A stretch of 34,850 bases of DNA from JBIQKZ01 sp044464765 (GTDB lineage: Bacteria; Pseudomonadota; Gammaproteobacteria; Burkholderiales; Burkholderiaceae_B). The stretch covers positions 1-34,850 of the forward strand of contig JBIQKZ010000024.1 of the NCBI GenBank assembly GCA_044464765.1. Direction: 5' to 3'. The notes beneath the pieces were generated by a model. That model saw nothing but the letters and a program-made list of their open reading frames with translations. It was not told where the DNA came from and ran no database searches. The position numbers and the translations under genes are program-made. Shown in pieces: positions 7,992 to 17,792 of this stretch. Position 1 is the stretch's first letter; each line of letters starts with the position of its first letter.

Positions 7992-9347
7992 ATGGATAAC
8001 AAGAACTACACGCCACCGGCCAATTTCATTGATCTACTGATTGACGCCGTCTTTGCAGTCGATGCCGATGCCAATGTGGTTTTCGCCAGTGCTGCATGCG
8101 AACGCATTCTTGGCTATACGCCCCAGGAATTGATCGGCAAGAACATGTTCGACCTGATGGCGCCGGAAGTCCGGGAGCACACTCGGGAATCCGTAAAAAA
8201 GGTCATGGCCGGCGAGCCGCAACTGCACTTCGAGAACCGCTACATCCGCAAGGACGGGCAAATCGTCGATATCATGTGGTCGGCGCGCTGGTCACCAGAG
8301 CAACAAGTTCGTATCGGGGTCGCGCGCGATATTACCGAGCGCAAACGGGCGGAACTCAGGCAGGCAGCGATTTATGCCATTTCCGAAGCCGCTTATGCCG
8401 CCGAAGACCTGCCGGAACTGTGCAAGCGAATCCACGAAATTGTTGGCACCTTGCTGCAGGCGGATAATTTTTCCGTATCCTTGTACAACCGGGATACGGA
8501 CCAGCTAAGTTTTCCCTACTACGTTGATCAGTACGAGTTGACGTCAAAGCCGTCCAAGCCGGCGGCCGGCACGCTCTATGCCGAAGTCATCCGCACTGGG
8601 CAGCCACTGCTGCTGGCGCCGAACGACGTGGCCCGGTATCTGGACGAGCTGCAGGTATCCCTTGAAATGACGCCCCTTTGCTGGCTTGGGGTGCCGCTTA
8701 AGTCGCCCGAAGGAACCATGGGCGTGCTGGAGGTCAAGACCTACCCGGGCGGGGTCAGCTACACCGAAAAAGACCAGGAGCTCCTGCAGTTCGTGTCGAC
8801 CCAGATCGCCACCGTCATCACGCGCTTGCAATTGCAGGTCGAGCTGATGCACATGGCTCAGTACGACCAACTGACCATCCTGCCCAACCGCAGGCTTTTG
8901 CACAACCGGCTCGAGGCCACGCTATCCGCCGCACGGCGTCAGCAAACTCGGTTCGCTGTGCTGTATATCGACCTGGACAAGTTCAAGCTGGTGAACGATG
9001 CCTTGGGCCATGGCGTGGGCGACCAGTTACTGCAAGAGGTCGCCAACCGCCTGAAAGATTGCGTACGGACCTCGGATACGGTGGGACGTGTCGGCGGCGA
9101 TGAATTCGTGGTGCTGCTTCAGCATGTGTCGTTGCTTGGGCAGGCACAGACCGTGGCCGACAAAATACGCCATGCCCTTTGCCTTCCTTACACGATCAAC
9201 GGGCAGAGCCTGAGCATCACGCCGAGCATCGGGATTGCGCTTTACCCAGAGCATGGCAACGACGAGCAGCAGCTTCTAAACTATGCCGACCAGGCCATGT
9301 ACTCAACCAAGCACGGCCGGAACGCGAAGTCGATCGTAGGCAGCTGA
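7992..9347 (+). CDS. PAS-GAF-GGDEF diguanylate cyclase
   Basis: A 451-residue soluble signalling protein. It has a PAS domain (about residues 12-120, ending in the PAC-like GVARDITERKRAEL), a GAF domain (about 125-280) and a GGDEF domain (about 284-447). The catalytic motif GGDEF is intact at 368-372. An inhibitory-site RxxD (RTSD, 359-362) sits the standard five residues upstream, so product inhibition by c-di-GMP is expected. The enzyme should make c-di-GMP from two GTP in response to a PAS/GAF ligand. No membrane segment is seen. The ATG at 7992 has no clear Shine-Dalgarno. The gene lies 145 bases after the broken EAL gene and overlaps the convergent brnQ gene by 45 bases. Confidence 0.93.
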   Translation: MDNKNYTPPANFIDLLIDAVFAVDADANVVFASAACERILGYTPQELIGKNMFDLMAPEVREHTRESVKKVMAGEPQLHFENRYIRKDGQIVDIMWSARWSPEQQVRIGVARDITERKRAELRQAAIYAISEAAYAAEDLPELCKRIHEIVGTLLQADNFSVSLYNRDTDQLSFPYYVDQYELTSKPSKPAAGTLYAEVIRTGQPLLLAPNDVARYLDELQVSLEMTPLCWLGVPLKSPEGTMGVLEVKTYPGGVSYTEKDQELLQFVSTQIATVITRLQLQVELMHMAQYDQLTILPNRRLLHNRLEATLSAARRQQTRFAVLYIDLDKFKLVNDALGHGVGDQLLQEVANRLKDCVRTSDTVGRVGGDEFVVLLQHVSLLGQAQTVADKIRHALCLPYTINGQSLSITPSIGIALYPEHGNDEQQLLNYADQAMYSTKHGRNAKSIVGS

Positions 9348-10619
9348 AGCGACCAACACCAACAACACCGGCAACAACCACGCCAGGCCGAGCTTGGCAC
9401 CAGGCAAGTAAAGCACGACCTCGGGCACCCAATCGCGCAAACCCGCGGCCGACAGTCCATCGAAAATACCAAATACCGCTGCTACAGCCAAGGTCGGGAT
9501 GAATACACGCGAAGGCCGGCGCCACCACGTGAACGCCAGGCTAAGGCCAACCAGCGCAATCGCCACCGGGTAGATCGCGAACAGTACGGGCACCGACACG
9601 GCAATCAGTTGCGCCAGCCCTTGATAGGCAATAACCATGCTGAATAGGCTAACCACGACAACCACACTGCGATAAGACAGGGGCGTCAGCTTGCTGAAGT
9701 AGTCGCCGCAGGCGGACACCAGGCCGACCGCCGTGGTCAGGCAGGCCAAGGTAATGACAATAGCCAGCAATAGGCTGCCCATGAGCCCGAAGGTGTGCTG
9801 GACAAAGGCGCTAAGAATGGGCGCACCCGTGACGGCGTCGGGAACCAGGCTGCCACTGCTGGCCCCTAGAAAGATCAGGGCCACATAAACCAACGCCAGC
9901 CCCACGGCGGCGATAATCCCGGCTACGGTGGCGTAGCGCGTAAGCAGGTGCGCATCTGACACACCGCGGCGGCGGATGGCGTTCACGATGACAATGCCGA
10001 ACACCAGCGCACCCAATGCGTCCATCGTCTGATAGCCTTGCACGAAACCCTGCGAAAGCGGTGCATCCACATACAGGCCGTCGGGCGCGCCAATTATGCC
10101 CGCCGGCATAAGCACGGCCGCCGCCCCAAGCACGATCAACGCAGCAATAAGCACGGGAGTAATGATTTTTCCCACCGTATCGATCAACCGCCCCGGGAAC
10201 AAGGCAATCAGCATGACGATGCCGAAATAGACAACGGAATAGGCCCCAAGCGTCAGGTTGCTGTCACCTGTAAATGGCACGAAGCCCACTTCGAAGGAAA
10301 CCGTGGCAGTGCGAGGCGTTGCAAAAAGAGGGCCGATGGTCAGATACACCAGTACGCCCAGCACGATGCCGGCGCCTTTGCCTATGGGCGAAGTAAGTAC
10401 ATCCATGCCGCCGTCCACCCGGGCCAATGCGACCACAGTCAGCAAAGGCAGACCCACGCCCGTAAGCAGGAAGCCAAGGGCCGAAGACCAAAGGTGGGCC
10501 CCGGCCAGTTGGCCGACTATGGGAGGGAAAATAATATTCCCGGCGCCCAGGAATAACGCAAACGTCATGAAACCCAAGGCGATTACGTCCCCGGTCTTTA
10601 AAGTGCTTGTCATACGCAT
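9303..10619 (-). CDS. brnQ: Branched-chain amino acid carrier, LIVCS family
   Basis: A 438-residue polytopic membrane protein with about 12 hydrophobic segments. It has the LIVCS/BrnQ signature near the N-terminus (ALGFMTFALFLGAGNIIFPP) and the family segments IGPLFATPRTATVSFEVG and FVQGYQTMDALGALVFG. The family imports leucine, isoleucine and valine with Na+ or H+. ATGs at 10619 and 10613 are both possible; neither has a strong ribosome-binding site. The 3' end overlaps the convergent diguanylate cyclase by 45 bases. It is followed upstream by the yedI-like gene in the same direction, 67 bases away, so co-transcription is possible but not shown. Confidence 0.93.
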   Translation of the reverse strand: MRMTSTLKTGDVIALGFMTFALFLGAGNIIFPPIVGQLAGAHLWSSALGFLLTGVGLPLLTVVALARVDGGMDVLTSPIGKGAGIVLGVLVYLTIGPLFATPRTATVSFEVGFVPFTGDSNLTLGAYSVVYFGIVMLIALFPGRLIDTVGKIITPVLIAALIVLGAAAVLMPAGIIGAPDGLYVDAPLSQGFVQGYQTMDALGALVFGIVIVNAIRRRGVSDAHLLTRYATVAGIIAAVGLALVYVALIFLGASSGSLVPDAVTGAPILSAFVQHTFGLMGSLLLAIVITLACLTTAVGLVSACGDYFSKLTPLSYRSVVVVVSLFSMVIAYQGLAQLIAVSVPVLFAIYPVAIALVGLSLAFTWWRRPSRVFIPTLAVAAVFGIFDGLSAAGLRDWVPEVVLYLPGAKLGLAWLLPVLLVLVASAAYDRLRVPAVLG

Positions 10620-10686
10620 CGGCAGGTCGTCGATTATGGAAGCCCTAGGCTATACCAATTGCTTACATAAGGGAATGCCGGGCAGT

Positions 10687-11589
10687 CTACGCTTGCCTTA
10701 TACGCGTGACTAACCCTATCAAGCCGAACACCACGGCGCCCGCCGCCATCCCCAATAGCGCGTTTGCCACGGCAGGCCCGGCCATGGCCAGCAGGCTTGC
10801 CCACACGCCGGGAAAGCTTTCGACGGGCAGCAGCACATAATGCAGCCACGTTTCGAAGCCTGGCAAACCGTGGGCCAGTATGCCGCCGCCCACCAGGAAC
10901 ATGGCAGCCGTGCCTACAACGGAAAGACCTTTCATCAAATAAGGGGCCATGCGTAATATGCCATACCCTATCGCTTGCAAGAAGCTGCCTGGAACGCCGC
11001 CCTGGCGTTGACTAAGGTATAGGCCAAGATCATCAAGCTTGACCACTCCCGCGACAAAACCATACACCCCGACGGTCATGATGATGGCAACGACCACGAC
11101 CACAGCCGCCTGCGTACCGAATGGCGCTGTCGCAACGGTTCCCAGCGTGATGGCGATAATTTCCGCCGATAAGATGAAGTCTGTTCGTATGGCGGCCTTG
11201 ATCTTGCCCTGCTCGGGTGCCACGGAATCATCCAGATGCGCCCTATCCTGTGAATGAAACACGCTATGCACGACTTTTTCCACACCCTCGTAGCACAGGT
11301 ACAGCCCCCCCAACATCAGCAACGGGGTAATCGCGATGGGAAGAACAGCGCTGATCAACAGCGCAAGAGGCACAAGAATGAGTTTATTGCGAAACGAGCC
11401 CTTGGCCACGGCCCACACGACGGGCAGTTCGCGTTTGGCGACCACGCCGCTGACCTGCTGAGCATTCAGGGCAATGTCATCGCCCAGGACGCCGGCCGTT
11501 TTCTTGCTGGCTGCTTTGGTCATTAATGCCACGTCGTCCAGCACGCTGGCAATATCGTCGAGCAAAGTTAACAAGCTGGCGCCGGCCAT
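10687..11589 (-). CDS. yedI: DUF808 / YedI-like inner-membrane protein
   Basis: A 300-residue protein of the DUF808 (YedI) family. It begins with MAGASLLTLLDDIASVLDDV, continues with MTKAASKKTAGVLGDDIALN and AQQVSGV, and carries several hydrophobic helices with a terminal AAGAVVFGLIGLV segment. The family is widespread in Proteobacteria and its function is unknown. GGGGA lies a few bases before the ATG at 11589 and supports the start. The gene is divergent from the Na/Pi-cotransporter-like gene and upstream of brnQ on the same strand. Family recognition is confident; no role can be assigned from the neighbours. Confidence 0.9.
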   Translation of the reverse strand: MAGASLLTLLDDIASVLDDVALMTKAASKKTAGVLGDDIALNAQQVSGVVAKRELPVVWAVAKGSFRNKLILVPLALLISAVLPIAITPLLMLGGLYLCYEGVEKVVHSVFHSQDRAHLDDSVAPEQGKIKAAIRTDFILSAEIIAITLGTVATAPFGTQAAVVVVVAIIMTVGVYGFVAGVVKLDDLGLYLSQRQGGVPGSFLQAIGYGILRMAPYLMKGLSVVGTAAMFLVGGGILAHGLPGFETWLHYVLLPVESFPGVWASLLAMAGPAVANALLGMAAGAVVFGLIGLVTRIRQA

Positions 11590-11745
11590 TCCATCCCCAG
11601 TCCATTCCGATATGCCATGGTAATTCGCCGCGCACGACGGCGCGAGCGCTGTTACACAGTGTTGTACCCGCGTGGCTACGTGGCTGCTGCGCTAATATAG
11701 CGGACGCATCTATGCACGGTGCTCTCGTTTTTTCTTCGTGTTCGC

Positions 11746-13371
11746 ATGGTTGATGTCATTTTTCCCTTCGTTGGTGGTGTCGGCCTTTTCCTGGTCGGCA
11801 TGACGCTTTTGTCGGAAGGCCTGGTTGCCTTTGCAGGCGGCTCGCTGCAGCGGGTCCTGGCCACGTTCACCGGCACGCCCGTCAAGGCGTTTGCCTCCGG
11901 TGTCGTCCTGACCGCCCTGGCCCAATCATCCACTGCCACGACCGTCACGCTAATCGGTTTCGTCAGCGCGGGCCTGATCACGTTCATCCAGGCAATCGGC
12001 GTAGTCATCGGCGCCAGCCTGGGTAATACCGCCACGGGCTGGATCGTCGCCGGCCTGGGCCTGAAAGTGAACCTGAGCTTCTACACGCTTCCGCTGATCG
12101 GCTTGGGCGCCCTGCTGAAGCTGCTGGCCAAGGGGCAGGCCGCCCAACTGGGCAAAGCCCTCTCGGGCTTCGGCATGCTGTTCCTGGGCCTGGGGATGTT
12201 GCAAGATGGCATGCAGGGCCTGGCCGAATCGTTCAGCCTGGCGCATCTGCCGGCCGGGGGCTATGGCGCTCATGCGATCATCCTGCTTGCGGGGCTAGCC
12301 TTGACCGCAATGCTGCAATCGTCCACCGCCGCCATCGCTATGACGTTGACCGCCCTTGATGCAGGCACCATCAACTTCGACCAAGCCGCCGCCGTCGTCA
12401 TCGGCGCTGCCATTGGCACCACACTCACCGGCGCACTGGTGGCCATTGGCGGCACAGTGTATGCCAAGCGTACCGCCTTGGCCTATATTCTGTTCAACGT
12501 TGCGTCGGGGCTGATCGCCCTGCTTCTTTTGCCCCTGTTCCTGCAGGCCATTCACGCGCTTGGTTCGACGCTGGGGCTGACGCCAGGCGCACTTGGCCTT
12601 GCGGCCTTCCACAGTCTGTTCATCCTGGTCGGCGCCGCGGTGTTCCTGCCGCTTATACGGCCTTTTGCTACCTTAGTCCAACGCCTTATCCCTGACCGTA
12701 CCTCCAGGCGGGAGCATCATTTGGACGCCAGCATGCTGGGGGTCCCTGCCGTCGCACTGGAAGCGTCGCAGCGCACACTCGAAGAAATGGCTGACCGAAT
12801 CTTCAGCGTTTTTCAGCAACTGCTGGGTTCGGCACCCCCTGTCTCGGCCGGCGAGACTCTGCGTCAAACGCATGCGGTGTTGGACGACGCCTATGAGTTT
12901 GTGGCGCGTATTCTTACGCAACGGGAAGACGAACACATGAATGCGCAGCGTAGCGCCCAATTGCATGCCATCGACCATTTGATTCGCTTGTGCAACCGCC
13001 TACGCGGCATGCTGAACGACAAGGTGGATTTTGGCCTTGCCGATCGGCAGCCCGCCGTAGCCAGTATCACCAGCATGCTCGCAACAAGCCGTGAAGGCCT
13101 GCGCAACGGGTTGGATGAGCACACTGTTGGGCGCCTGACGAGCGAGGCCGATTCACTGGTTTCGCTGCTGCGCCAAACCCGACACGAGCTGTTGAACGAA
13201 ACTGCGGTCCGTCGCGATACGCCTCATGCCTTGCGCACCATCGACATCTATCGCGGAATCGAACGAACAGGCAACCACATTTGGCGCGCCTGTCATTACC
13301 TGGCTCTGGGCCGCCAACACGCCACTGAAGATACGATGAGCCTGCAAGCACTTGCACCGGACAGCACTTAA
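11746..13371 (+). CDS. Na/Pi cotransporter family protein with PhoU-like C-terminal domain
   Basis: About 541 residues. The membrane half (residues 1-310) contains the duplicated PNaS repeat with its two QSST motifs (TALAQSSTATTVTL near 60 and AMLQSSTAAIAMTL near 191). This is the signature of type II sodium-phosphate cotransporters. The C-terminal 220 residues are helical and soluble, resembling the PhoU-like regulatory tail of YjbB-type proteins. The ATG at 11746 is preferred because MVDVIFPFVGGVGLFLVGM matches the usual family start. A GTG at 11719 would add nine residues. Neither has a clear ribosome-binding site. The likely role is Na+-linked phosphate movement. It stands divergent from yedI, and no pst/pho genes are adjacent. 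Confidence 0.9.
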   Translation: MVDVIFPFVGGVGLFLVGMTLLSEGLVAFAGGSLQRVLATFTGTPVKAFASGVVLTALAQSSTATTVTLIGFVSAGLITFIQAIGVVIGASLGNTATGWIVAGLGLKVNLSFYTLPLIGLGALLKLLAKGQAAQLGKALSGFGMLFLGLGMLQDGMQGLAESFSLAHLPAGGYGAHAIILLAGLALTAMLQSSTAAIAMTLTALDAGTINFDQAAAVVIGAAIGTTLTGALVAIGGTVYAKRTALAYILFNVASGLIALLLLPLFLQAIHALGSTLGLTPGALGLAAFHSLFILVGAAVFLPLIRPFATLVQRLIPDRTSRREHHLDASMLGVPAVALEASQRTLEEMADRIFSVFQQLLGSAPPVSAGETLRQTHAVLDDAYEFVARILTQREDEHMNAQRSAQLHAIDHLIRLCNRLRGMLNDKVDFGLADRQPAVASITSMLATSREGLRNGLDEHTVGRLTSEADSLVSLLRQTRHELLNETAVRRDTPHALRTIDIYRGIERTGNHIWRACHYLALGRQHATEDTMSLQALAPDST

Positions 13372-13405
13372 GAAAACGCGCCCTGCCTTAACTGGCCGCC
13401 ACTTC

Positions 13406-13885
13406 TTAACTTAGTCCTGCCTTATCCAATCCAAAAGCGGCATCCATCGATCCCGGTACGTTCCGGAAAGCAACCGAAAGACGGTTCCAGCTATTGATGG
13501 ATACGATGCGAAACGTGAGTTCAGCGATTTCCTGTTCGGAAAACTGAGTCCGCACGCGCTCGTAGATCTCGTCGGAAATGCCGTGCGGGGGCAGCTTGGT
13601 CACTGCCTCGGTCCATTCAAGCACCGCCCGTTCGCGCGCATTGAACAGCGGAGATTCGCGCCAGACAGCGATGTGATGCATGCGCAATTCGCGTTCGCCA
13701 TCGATCTTGGCTTGTTTCACATGCATATCCAGGCAAAAGGCGCAGCCGTTCAATTGCGACGCCCGGATATCGATCAGGTGCTCCATTTCTTGGTTGACGG
13801 CGCTACTGCCCAGCGACAGGGCGAATTCCTGATGTTTTTTTGCGAACTCGGGAGCAAGCTTGTAATAATTCAATCGTTGTGTCAT
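13406..13885 (-). CDS. AhpD-like carboxymuconolactone decarboxylase family protein
   Basis: A 159-residue protein with the AhpD-type motif CxxCxxxH: Cys48, Cys51 and His55 in NGCAFCLDMHVKQA. Members act as alkylhydroperoxidases or related thiol-dependent enzymes. The pattern RASQLNGCAFC and EWTEAVTKL is typical of the small single-domain subgroup. The ATG at 13885 has AAGGA six to seven bases upstream and is clearly the start. A longer open frame continues to 14119, but that extension has no family similarity. The gene converges on the Na/Pi-like gene (34 bases between stops). It probably helps detoxify peroxides; the substrate is unknown. Confidence 0.9.
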   Translation of the reverse strand: MTQRLNYYKLAPEFAKKHQEFALSLGSSAVNQEMEHLIDIRASQLNGCAFCLDMHVKQAKIDGERELRMHHIAVWRESPLFNARERAVLEWTEAVTKLPPHGISDEIYERVRTQFSEQEIAELTFRIVSINSWNRLSVAFRNVPGSMDAAFGLDKAGLS

Positions 13886-14171
13886 GGGGTGTCCTTCGAA
13901 GAAACCGATGGAAACAAACCATGCAGGCGTGCTATCCGCCTGGTGTCCTACAAGCGTAGAACGTCGTTCCACCAGCGTTTCCAGTGTAAACCAAAGGAAT
14001 ACCGATCGCGCGATGAGCAACCAGCCGGGCCGCTTGAGCCCAGCAGGAAATGGCATGCCTGATGACTTAATGCCGACATAATGTCCGTAGTGTGGTCTGA
14101 AGCTCTGGCCTTCTGTCATAAATTTCAGCTACCATTCAGCTAGCTTCCAAGCAACAACACAGGAGTACTTC

Positions 14172-14693
14172 ATGAGTACCGATACGAAAGAACGCTATGG
14201 CTGTATTACCCGGACGATTCATTGGGTCATGGCCCTGCTGGTCGTCTGGCAGTTTCTGAAATTTTTCGATCGTATCGATGACGGCGAGCACTGGGTCGGC
14301 CAGGCGCTGGTTCCCTGGCACATTTCCATCGGCACAGTTATTTTGGTGCTGGTCATTCTGCGCATGATCTGGGCCGCTAAACAAAAAGGCAAGCGTCCGG
14401 ATCCGGATCCCGCCACGGCTTTCCTGGTCAGGTCGGGTCATTTCCTGCTTTACGCCGGTATGGTGCTTTTGCCGATTACCGGCATCCTGACCATGATCGG
14501 CAATGGCTATGGCCTAACCGCGTTCGGCATCCAGCTTGCCGCCAAAGGCCCTGAAACTCCCTGGATGATCAGCCTGGGCGGCCTGCATTCGCCCATCGCC
14601 TGGATACTTCTTATTCTTGTCCTGGGCCATACTGCTATTGCCTTGTTCCATCACTTCGTCAAGAAGGATGGCGTGCTGCGACGCATGCTTTAG
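14172..14693 (+). CDS. Cytochrome b561 (prokaryotic di-heme type)
   Basis: A 173-residue membrane protein with four hydrophobic segments in the CybB-like cytochrome b561 pattern. The N-terminus (RTIHWVMALLVVWQFL) places His17 in helix 1. Further histidines are His50 (LVPWHISIG), His139 (GGLHSPIAW) and His153 (VLGHTAIAL). These four are the likely ligands of two b hemes, by family analogy. The protein would pass electrons between ubiquinol and an acceptor at the inner membrane; superoxide oxidation is known for E. coli CybB. AGGAG at 14161-14165 lies six bases before the ATG. It converges on the atp operon, from which it is separated by the terminator at 14817-14851. Confidence 0.92.
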   Translation: MSTDTKERYGCITRTIHWVMALLVVWQFLKFFDRIDDGEHWVGQALVPWHISIGTVILVLVILRMIWAAKQKGKRPDPDPATAFLVRSGHFLLYAGMVLLPITGILTMIGNGYGLTAFGIQLAAKGPETPWMISLGGLHSPIAWILLILVLGHTAIALFHHFVKKDGVLRRML

Positions 14694-14714
14694 TAAGGTG
14701 AAACCCACGCGGCG

Positions 14715-14745
14715 CGTGCTGTGCAGCCTGGCGCAACACAGCACG
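14715..14745. other. Inverted repeat after cytochrome b561
   Basis: CGTGCTGTG at 14715-14723 is repeated inverted as CACAGCACG at 14737-14745, a perfect 9-base stem with a 13-base loop. No T run follows, so it is not a classic intrinsic terminator. It could stabilise the 3' end of the cytochrome transcript or be a protein site. Confidence 0.4.
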
Positions 14746-14816
14746 ACGCAGCGCAGTACGGTGCAGCTCTGCCCGCTGGATAGAGCGACAAGATTTTAAG
14801 CCAAGCACCCATCCAT

Positions 14817-14851
14817 AAAAAAACGGCCTTTCATTTGAAAGGCCGTTTTTC
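14817..14851. terminator. Strong bidirectional intrinsic terminator of the atp operon and cytochrome b561
   Basis: A perfect stem of 13 bases (14821-14833 pairing with 14838-14850; core ACGGCCTTTC / GAAAGGCCGT) encloses an ATTT loop. Eight A precede the core and five T follow. Read on the minus strand it ends atpC transcription with a run of eight T, 20 bases after the atpC stop. Read on the plus strand it can stop the cytochrome b561 transcript. Confidence 0.93.
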
Positions 14852-14870
14852 GTACAGAAACAACGAAGTA

Positions 14871-15296
14871 TCAGTGCCGACGCATCTGGCTTAGCTTGCG
14901 TGCAGCAGCCGCCTGGGCCGCCAGCATGGCAAGTTCGGCTTCCACCACGGCGATGTCTTCCTTGTTCTTGGCGTTGCGCAAGGCTTCTTCGGCACGCTCG
15001 CGCGCCTGTACCGCCTTGGCTTCGTCGAGGTCTTCAGCACGAATTGCGGTATCGGACAAGACGGTTACGCCGCCGGGCTGTACTTCGAGAATGCCGCCGG
15101 CCACGAAGATATTGACTTCACCGCTACCGTCCGCCAATTCGACCTTGACCGTACCAGGCCGAATGCGCGAAATAAGCGGGGTGTGACCGGGCAAAATACC
15201 CAGCTCCCCGGACTCGCCGGGCAGAACCACGAATTTCGCCTCTCCGGAGAAAATCGACTCTTCTGCGCTGACCACATCAACATGCAAGTTGGCCAT
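14871..15296 (-). CDS. atpC: ATP synthase F1 subunit epsilon
   Basis: The protein has 141 residues, the normal length. It has the N-terminal beta-sandwich (MANLHVDVVSAEESIFSGEA, LPGESGELGILPGHTPLI) and the C-terminal two-helix domain rich in Ala and Glu that regulates ATP hydrolysis. Epsilon links the gamma shaft to the c ring and can inhibit wasteful ATPase activity. AGGGG lies about seven bases before the ATG. It is the last gene of the operon, 15 bases after atpD, and the intrinsic terminator lies just beyond its stop. Confidence 0.98.
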   Translation of the reverse strand: MANLHVDVVSAEESIFSGEAKFVVLPGESGELGILPGHTPLISRIRPGTVKVELADGSGEVNIFVAGGILEVQPGGVTVLSDTAIRAEDLDEAKAVQARERAEEALRNAKNKEDIAVVEAELAMLAAQAAAARKLSQMRRH

Positions 15297-15311
15297 AAGA
15301 AAACCCCTTTT

Positions 15312-16730
<1,419 letters not shown>

Positions 16731-16777
16731 GTTTAGTCCTTGCTAAATATCTTGAAGGGATGCCTGTCTGTTTAACC

Positions 16778-17689
16778 TCAAACAGCGGCAGCGCCCCCGA
16801 CGATTTCTGAAATTTCTTTCGTAATAGCGGCCTGGCGGGTCTTGTTGTAGACCAGCTCGAGGTCGCCAATGATTTTCTTGGCGTTGTCCGATGCTGCTTT
16901 CATGGCCACCATGCGAGCGGACTGCTCGGAAGCCATGTTCTCGGCCACTGCCTGATACACGACGCCCTCGACGTAGCGCAGCAACAGGTCGTCGATAACC
17001 GTTTGCGCATTAGGCTCGTAGATGTAATCCCAACCGTACTTCGAGGTTGTATCTTGCGCGTTGTCTTCGCCAGCCGAACCGGCCGTTTGCAGCGGATCCT
17101 TCAGGCCGCTGGGCAAGGGCAACAGGCGGATGAAGCTTGCATCTTGCTTCATGGTATTCACAAAGCGATTCGTCGCCACGTAGACCGCGTCGATCTTGCC
17201 GTCGACGAAATCGTCGAGCTGAACCTTGATGGCGCCGATCAGACGTTCGAGGTTGGGTGTGTCGCCCAGTTGCACCTCGTTGGACACCAGGTTGGCGCCG
17301 ATTCGGGTTAAAAACCCAAGGCCCTTGTTGCCCAGCGCAGTAGCCTGTACTTTCACGCCCTGCTTTTCGAACTCCTTGATGCGAGCCAGCGTCAGGCGCG
17401 TGATATTGGTGTTCAAGCCACCGCACAAACCCTTGTCGGTGGTGACCAGCACGACGCCAACCGCCTTCACGTTCGGACGCTCATCCATGTAGGCGTGATG
17501 GTAGTCGGGATGCGCCTGCATCAGGTGAGCGGCGATTTCGCGCACCTTGGTTGCATAGGGACGGCCCGCGCGCATCCGATCCTGCGCCTTGCGCATCTTG
17601 GATGCCGCCACCATCTCCATGGCTTTGGTGATCTTCCGCGTGTTTTGCACGCTTTTGATCTTGGTTCGAATTTCCTTAATTCCGGCCAT
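16778..17689 (-). CDS. atpG: ATP synthase F1 subunit gamma
   Basis: The protein has 303 residues, near the usual length of about 290. The N-terminal coiled-coil helix (MAGIKEIRTKIKSVQNTRKI, TKAMEMVAASKM) and the C-terminal helix (NKTRQAAITKEISEIVGGAA) are the conserved parts of the rotating shaft. The Rossmann-like middle contains TDKGLCGGLNTNI. An insertion around residues 205-225 (TAGSAGEDNAQDTTSKYGW) accounts for the extra length. AGGAAG lies four bases before the ATG. It sits 103 bases after atpA, the second-widest gap in the operon. Confidence 0.98.
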   Translation of the reverse strand: MAGIKEIRTKIKSVQNTRKITKAMEMVAASKMRKAQDRMRAGRPYATKVREIAAHLMQAHPDYHHAYMDERPNVKAVGVVLVTTDKGLCGGLNTNITRLTLARIKEFEKQGVKVQATALGNKGLGFLTRIGANLVSNEVQLGDTPNLERLIGAIKVQLDDFVDGKIDAVYVATNRFVNTMKQDASFIRLLPLPSGLKDPLQTAGSAGEDNAQDTTSKYGWDYIYEPNAQTVIDDLLLRYVEGVVYQAVAENMASEQSARMVAMKAASDNAKKIIGDLELVYNKTRQAAITKEISEIVGGAAAV

Positions 17690-17792
17690 CGTACTTCCTG
17701 TCAGGGCGTTGCCGCGAGGCTGCCTGAAGGGCAGGCCCCGCCTTTTGTATGGATAACTGACGCGTTAGCCCAGCTATCCTCGCCAGTCAAAC

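Noticed and set aside
13886..14119. N-terminal extension of the AhpD-like gene
   Set aside because: A good ribosome-binding site supports the start at 13885, and the upstream residues do not match the family. The 286 bases up to the cytochrome gene hold no gene I can support.
14715..14745. Second intrinsic terminator after cytochrome b561
   Set aside because: The stem is perfect but no T run follows on either strand; listed only as an inverted repeat.
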